Source: Lentimicrobiaceae bacterium
GTDB taxonomy: Bacteria > Bacteroidota > Bacteroidia > Bacteroidales > JAGNHN01
Length of the DNA stretch: 64,000 nucleotides
NCBI GenBank assembly: GCA_018001695.1
Contig: JAGNHN010000004.1
Coordinates: 38,702-102,701, forward strand
Direction: 5' to 3'
This document shows, in pieces, positions 63,907 through 64,000 of the stretch. The position numbers were made by a program, and so were the translations under genes. The notes under the pieces were generated by a model. It did no database searches, had not been told where the DNA came from, and saw only the letters and a program-made list of their open reading frames with translations. Numbering within the stretch: position 1 is the stretch's first letter; every line of letters starts with the position of its first letter.

Positions 63907-64000
63907 AAAACACGAGGTAGGTTAATAGACATATGTCGAGAGTGTGTCTTGATCCTGACTCTGGTTATTGATATTTTTTGCCCGTCATTCTGCCGGAAAA

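Overview
The window is a chromosomal segment of a member of the Bacteroidota, probably an uncultured Bacteroidia lineage. The evidence is consistent. Four secreted or surface proteins carry type IX secretion (T9SS) C-terminal sorting tails. The primary sigma factor is the short Bacteroidota type (288 aa). At least eighteen start regions carry the Bacteroidota -7 box TAnnTTTG. Lineage-typical families also occur: a long-form GAPDH, DUF5606, DUF2851, FISUMP repeats, a signal-peptide-bearing alanine symporter and a ComEC without its lactamase domain. Most of the window is core chromosome and I see no prophage or insertion sequence.

Layout. 1-6.9 kb: the 3' part of a giant gene with eight FISUMP/Ig-like repeats, cut by the left edge. 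7-12.7 kb: surE, a small membrane protein, lpxB, a SpoIID/LytB protein and comEC. 12.7-15.1 kb, minus strand: a ZapB-like coiled coil, zapA, a 6S RNA not covered by any ORF, and rny. 15.5-18.5 kb: a DUF2851 protein and an alanine/Na+ symporter. 18.7-19.3 kb: a HepT/MntA toxin-antitoxin pair. 19.6-24.4 kb: a DUF362 protein with a T9SS tail, a helix-hairpin-helix protein, a lipoprotein serpin and an FtsE-like ATPase. 24.3-26.6 kb: two GT4 glycosyltransferases. 26.8-30.6 kb: two T9SS cargo proteins. 30.7-32.4 kb: murB with two small membrane proteins. 32.4-37.9 kb, minus strand: purB, an MsbA-like exporter, DUF5606, pyrK and pyrD. 38-46.8 kb: a repeat lipoprotein, then yidC, pyrG, gap, the primary sigma factor and a Deg protease. 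47.1-48.9 kb: an unknown membrane-anchored protein, dapF and a 55-residue coiled-coil ORF. 48.9-56.4 kb: another T9SS protein, a SulP transporter, an NO/iron-stress pair (RIC plus Rrf2 regulator), mltG, a phosphohexomutase, a TPR lipoprotein and a cold-shock protein. 56.6-58.1 kb: a CrtI-like oxidoreductase.

The most interesting block is the five-gene minus-strand operon at 58.1-63.7 kb. It encodes a divergent KamA-family radical-SAM aminomutase, PcaI-like and PcaJ-like CoA-transferase subunits, a class-III aminotransferase of the GSA-aminomutase-like group, and a PcaF-like thiolase. Read in order this is a complete chemical logic: an alpha-amino acid becomes a beta-amino acid, then a 3-oxo acid, then a 3-oxoacyl-CoA, then acetyl-CoA plus an acyl-CoA. 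The aminomutase keeps the radical-SAM cysteines and the carboxylate-binding Arg. It appears to have lost both Asp residues that define lysine specificity. The downstream enzymes resemble 3-oxoadipate enzymes although no aromatic-ring genes are present. A 2-aminoadipate -> 3-aminoadipate -> 3-oxoadipate -> succinyl-CoA + acetyl-CoA route is therefore my leading hypothesis, with beta-lysine -> 6-amino-3-oxohexanoate as the alternative. Both are inference and untested.

Many start sites here were reassigned because a good -7 box overlaps or follows the upstream-most ATG. All family calls come from recognising motifs by eye; no database search was run.
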